Assembly (NCBI RefSeq): GCF_932294415.1
Contig: NC_065545.1
Location: 23,173,357 to 23,237,356, forward strand
Length of the DNA stretch: 64,000 bases
Reading direction: 5' to 3'
Source of the DNA: Quercus robur
Taxonomy: Eukaryota; Streptophyta; Magnoliopsida; Fagales; Fagaceae
The position numbers and the translations under genes were made by a program. The stretch's first letter is position 1. Every line of letters starts with the position of its first letter. Positions 60,638 through 64,000 of the stretch are shown one piece after another. The notes beneath the pieces are model-generated. The model was not told where the DNA came from and did not search any database. It saw only the letters and a program-made list of their open reading frames with translations.

Positions 60638-61340
60638 GCAAGTTGTTGACAATTATTTTTGTTGAAAGTAAGTAATTAACCTACTGAAAGAAATAAGTTT
60701 TTGTTGACATTTTTCCTTCAGAATAATTTTCATAAACTTAGAAGAGTAGGTGTTGCATTTCGTCAATGATCAATAGAATCTTTTTTTTAAAAAAAAATCA
60801 TACCCAACAGCTATATAAAGATGGCCAAATCCCAATTACACTACCAAAAATAACCTATAATTATATATATAAATTGCATTCCCACTTTTTTGGACTGACC
60901 ACACAGATGTCATTATTAAAAAAAAAAAAATAATAGCGCAATGATACAAAAAGAGAGAAAGGGGGGGATGAAACATAAATTTGACATAGACACCAGAAAT
61001 TAATATCGAAAACTAAGAGTATACTCAAAAACTTCAAACTTCAAAGAGTCTCTCAAGTATATAGAACCCCTAAAACAATTGGGGTAAAAAACCATTTTGA
61101 GAGCGGAATATATTCTTAGATCCCTTCATAAATTAAAATAATAAATGAAATAAGCCTTTCATAGTCATCATTATTATATTTTCGCAGAAACTAAACATGA
61201 TAATCACAATAACAAACTACAAAATGTGTACTAAAATTATAAACTTTAACACTTTCAATGATGATAACTATCAAACTGTAGCAGGAAAAATTAAATTTGA
61301 AATCATAATGGAGATTAAGGGTCTGTTTGGATACCGCTTA

Positions 61341-61981
61341 TTTTACTGAAAACTGAAAACACTATAGCAAAATAATTTTTAAATGTGTGAATAGTGCTGT
61401 GAGACCCATTTTGGAAACATCATATAACCAAGTTTCAACCAATATAATCAAATCCAATGACACCAACACATATTATAAAATTCATATAAGGTTAGCACTA
61501 AATGTTGCTCAGATAAGCATATCAAAGCACTCTGCAAAATAGAAGTTTTAGCAAAGATGTGAAAAAGAATGGCTTACTAAATGGGCAAATAATGTCACCT
61601 ACTTAGGATTATTAGGTTGCAACCAATTTGATCAACAGAACATTGTAGAATATAAAACATATTTTGCTGAAAACTGAAAACACTATAGCAAAATAATTTT
61701 TAAATGTGTGAATAGTGCTGTGAGACCTATTTTGGAAACATCATATAGCCAAGTTTCAACCAATATAATCAAATCCAACGACACCAACACATATTAGAAA
61801 ATTCATATAAGGTTAGCACAAAATGTTGCTCAGATAAGCATATCAAAGCACTCTGCAAAATAGAAGTTTTAGCAAAGATGTGAAAAAGAATGGCTTACTA
61901 AATGGGCAAATAATGTCACCTACTTAGGATTATTAGGTTGCAACCAATTTGATCAACAGAACATTGTAGAATATAAAACAT
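61341..61981. repeat. 321-bp tandem duplication
   Basis: Two adjacent copies (61341-61661 and 61662-61981) differ at about six positions. Each begins with a piece of the CTGTTTGG MITE family (GCTGAAAACTGAAAAC). A short third fragment, ATATAGCCAAGTTTCAACCA, recurs at about 62390. Confidence 0.9.
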
Positions 61982-63340
61982 TGCAAAATAAAGCTGAAAG
62001 ACGCAATCTTTTTAAGCAAAATTTTTTAATGTTACAAGTGCTCATGCTCATTATCTTGAGCATATATTAATCGTTTCCATTAATAAAATACCATAACTTA
62101 TCAAACAAAAAAGTACTAATTTTTATTTAATTCTTTGGACTATCTTGTGTGTTTATTATATAAAAAAAAGATTGATTGAAATGGTGAAAATTTCAACTGG
62201 GTTTCACACTACAAACAATGTTACATGTTTAAAAGCATAGAAACAAACACAATATACACACTCATATTAGACGTGTATTGTGCATATTTTGAAAGATGAA
62301 TTTTATCAAACAGCTGAATTGCATTCAACTGAGAAGCAAACCTTTTAAAGTCATATAAAATTTAAATAGTCAAGTCATTCTAAAGACATCATATAGCCAA
62401 GTTTCAACCAATATAATGAAGACACAATAGCTACTAAGAGGAACATACACCATAGTTAGCATCCAAGAGGGGCCTGTGGACTATTTACAAAATATTGTTT
62501 GTCCCTAGCTGCCAAAGTTTTTGCTAGTGCAGATCAACATAGAGACAGCCACACATGATAATTTGAAGAGAGAACAAAGTATAGATGATGATCAAACCAT
62601 ATAAGAGGAACCCATGCACAAACACAAACAATCAGAGCTCTAAGAGCCAAATATTTCAAAACCCATCATATGCACACCCAACTTTGATACCTTATCATTC
62701 ACTTCCGAAGAAACACCGTGCCTTGTCTTCTTCTTCCTTACGTGGATACCCACTTTTGTCAGATTCTCTTATGGTTTCCTGATATATTTTGAAATTTCAA
62801 AGATGAAAAACATATTAGATCAATTAAACTCAAGACTTATTTAGACACAAACAAAGATTAGCAACTCAAGTAAACTCAATGTAAGATCACAAAAACTATA
62901 TATAATATAAAATTGTTGATAAATTTAAACATTTGTGACAAATTTAACGCATCAGATATGTTGATAGTACACCAAGTTTCAACCTAATGTAGATTTTAGG
63001 GTTTGAGAGAATAGCAGAGTGAAGCATGACTAAAAGATAGAAGAAAGAAGCAGATGACAAAAGGGGCTACCGTGGGTTTTAGGGTTTTATTACTTTTTTT
63101 TTTTTAATATGTGTTGACGTGGAAAATTGTGGGAGATTCAGAGACTTCGGTTTTATATATATATATATATATATATATAAATGTATAGAGCATTGTTACC
63201 ATGTCAGCATATATTAAAAAAATTTCAATACTTCATTCAAACTATTGTTCACTATAAGATCATATCACAAAAGTCCAGGGTGTGAAATGCTATTACTTAC
63301 TACACTATCCCATCAGCATCACCCCATTTCCATGTATTCT
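61982..63340. other. No clear gene; one exon-like block on the - strand
   Basis: An acceptor TATCAG followed by an open block of about 27 codons (SDKSGYPRKEEEDKARCFF) lies at about 62697-62778 on the - strand. An AAACCCTAAAACCC leader-like motif lies near 63075. This hints at a decayed gene but is not enough for a call. A (TA)n run lies at 63155-63178. Confidence 0.25.
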
Positions 63341-63344
63341 GAAA

Positions 63345-63496
63345 ATTTTAAAAACACCGCTCCATAATTGGAGCATAGCACCAATATTTTATAAGAAAAA
63401 CATAGAATAGGATAAAAGGAATTTTAGAAACACCACTCCATAATTGGAACATAGCACCAGTATTTTGTAAGGAAAGCATATAATAGGATAAAAGGA
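63345..63496. repeat. 76-bp tandem duplication
   Basis: ATTTTAAAAACACCGCTCCA and the following bases recur at 63421 with about ten changes. Confidence 0.85.
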
Positions 63497-63587
63497 TAGG
63501 TGTCAATCAAATTAATATGTCATATACTTCCAACAGTGACACCCAAAATTCTTCTGAAGCTTGGGTTTTGCTAGAATTAAAAGAGTT

Positions 63588-63803
63588 TGGGAAATTATTG
63601 TATACTCTTGGAGTACCATAAATGTGTACTCCCTTCTCTCACATGAATGGTGGGTCCCACTAATTAAATTCATGGTAGAACCCACCATTCATGTGAGAGG
63701 AGGGAATACACATTTGTGGTACTCCGGGAGTACCTAACCATTCATGTGAGATGAGGGAATACATATTTATGATACTCCGGGAGTACCTAATAATTTTCCA
63801 TAA
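63588..63803. mobile_element. Foldback (hairpin) element with a duplicated arm
   Basis: The arm from GGAAATTATT through TCACATGAATGGTGGGT (63588-63655) is complementary to two successive right arms (63674-63735 and 63736-63803). Both right arms contain CATTCATGTGAGA and end ACTCCGGGAGTACCTAA. It would fold into a hairpin of about 60 bp. No coding sequence. Confidence 0.75.
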
Positions 63804-64000
63804 AGTTCAAGTATCATAAAATTATTCTCGTCATCAGTTGGGATGACTTTCCCACCATGAAGTCTCCGAAAACACCCAAAATTTGTCTGAAGCTTAGAGT
63901 TTTGCCAGAATGAAAGCCCAGGTGTCATAAGATGATTCTAGTTATCAGTCGTGAGGACTTTCCAACTATGAAGGCTTCAAAACGACCAACGAGCCTTTAT

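Overview
This is plant nuclear DNA, probably from a woody eudicot. The evidence is GT-AG introns in every gene, plant gene families with chloroplast or mitochondrial leaders, and many plant transposon types. The MITE and Copia families resemble ones I associate with Fagaceae (oak, chestnut), but that placement is an impression only.

Four host genes can be assembled exon by exon. (1) RH24-type DEAD-box RNA helicase, + strand, 16222-19925, 5 exons, 795 aa. (2) D27-like carotenoid isomerase family (DUF4033) protein with a chloroplast leader, - strand, 20815-23918, 8 exons, 275 aa. (3) P-class PPR protein, probably mitochondrial, + strand, 34366-36823, 2 exons, 492 aa. (4) Membrane-anchored cyclophilin of the CYP21-3/CYP21-4 type, - strand, 37765-40888, 7 coding exons, 234 aa, with a probable 5'UTR intron reaching about 41570. 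Genes 1 and 2 are convergent, as are 3 and 4. Genes 2 and 3 diverge across about 10 kb of transposons. From memory, the pairs RH24 + CYP21 and PPR + D27-like are also neighbours in Arabidopsis, so this looks like an old conserved gene block opened up by transposons.

The rest is mostly mobile DNA. 75-1140: diverged TIR element. 4470-14435: complete Tat-lineage Ty3/Gypsy retrotransposon on the - strand (599-bp LTRs, ATTTT target duplications, PBS, PPT, dual RNase H). It carries an opposite-strand gene with its own TATA box and at least one clear intron; the sense genes are riddled with stop codons. 14842-15007 and 34981-35092: tRNA-derived SINEs. 15702-15895: 5'-truncated LINE just upstream of RH24. 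24526-26083: long-TIR element carrying a small membrane-protein ORF. About 28530-29485: a second long-TIR element. 30661-31814: hAT-like element with an 8-bp duplication. 33003-33863: TAA-flanked element.

41709-51965 is the most striking object. It is a 10.3-kb Mutator-like element bounded by a perfect 9-bp duplication (TTATTTTGC) and about 19-bp inverted ends. Inside are a 2.5-kb minisatellite with a four-part higher-order unit, LTR-like remnants, and an unrecognised chain of in-phase exons on the - strand.

53.4-56.9 kb holds Copia (SIRE-like) sequence with a decayed extra ORF and an LTR that has a PPT on one side and a PBS on the other. 58910-59723 is a probable solo LTR. 60-64 kb has two Helitron-like 3' ends, a recent 321-bp tandem duplication, a 76-bp duplication and a foldback element, and no recognisable gene.
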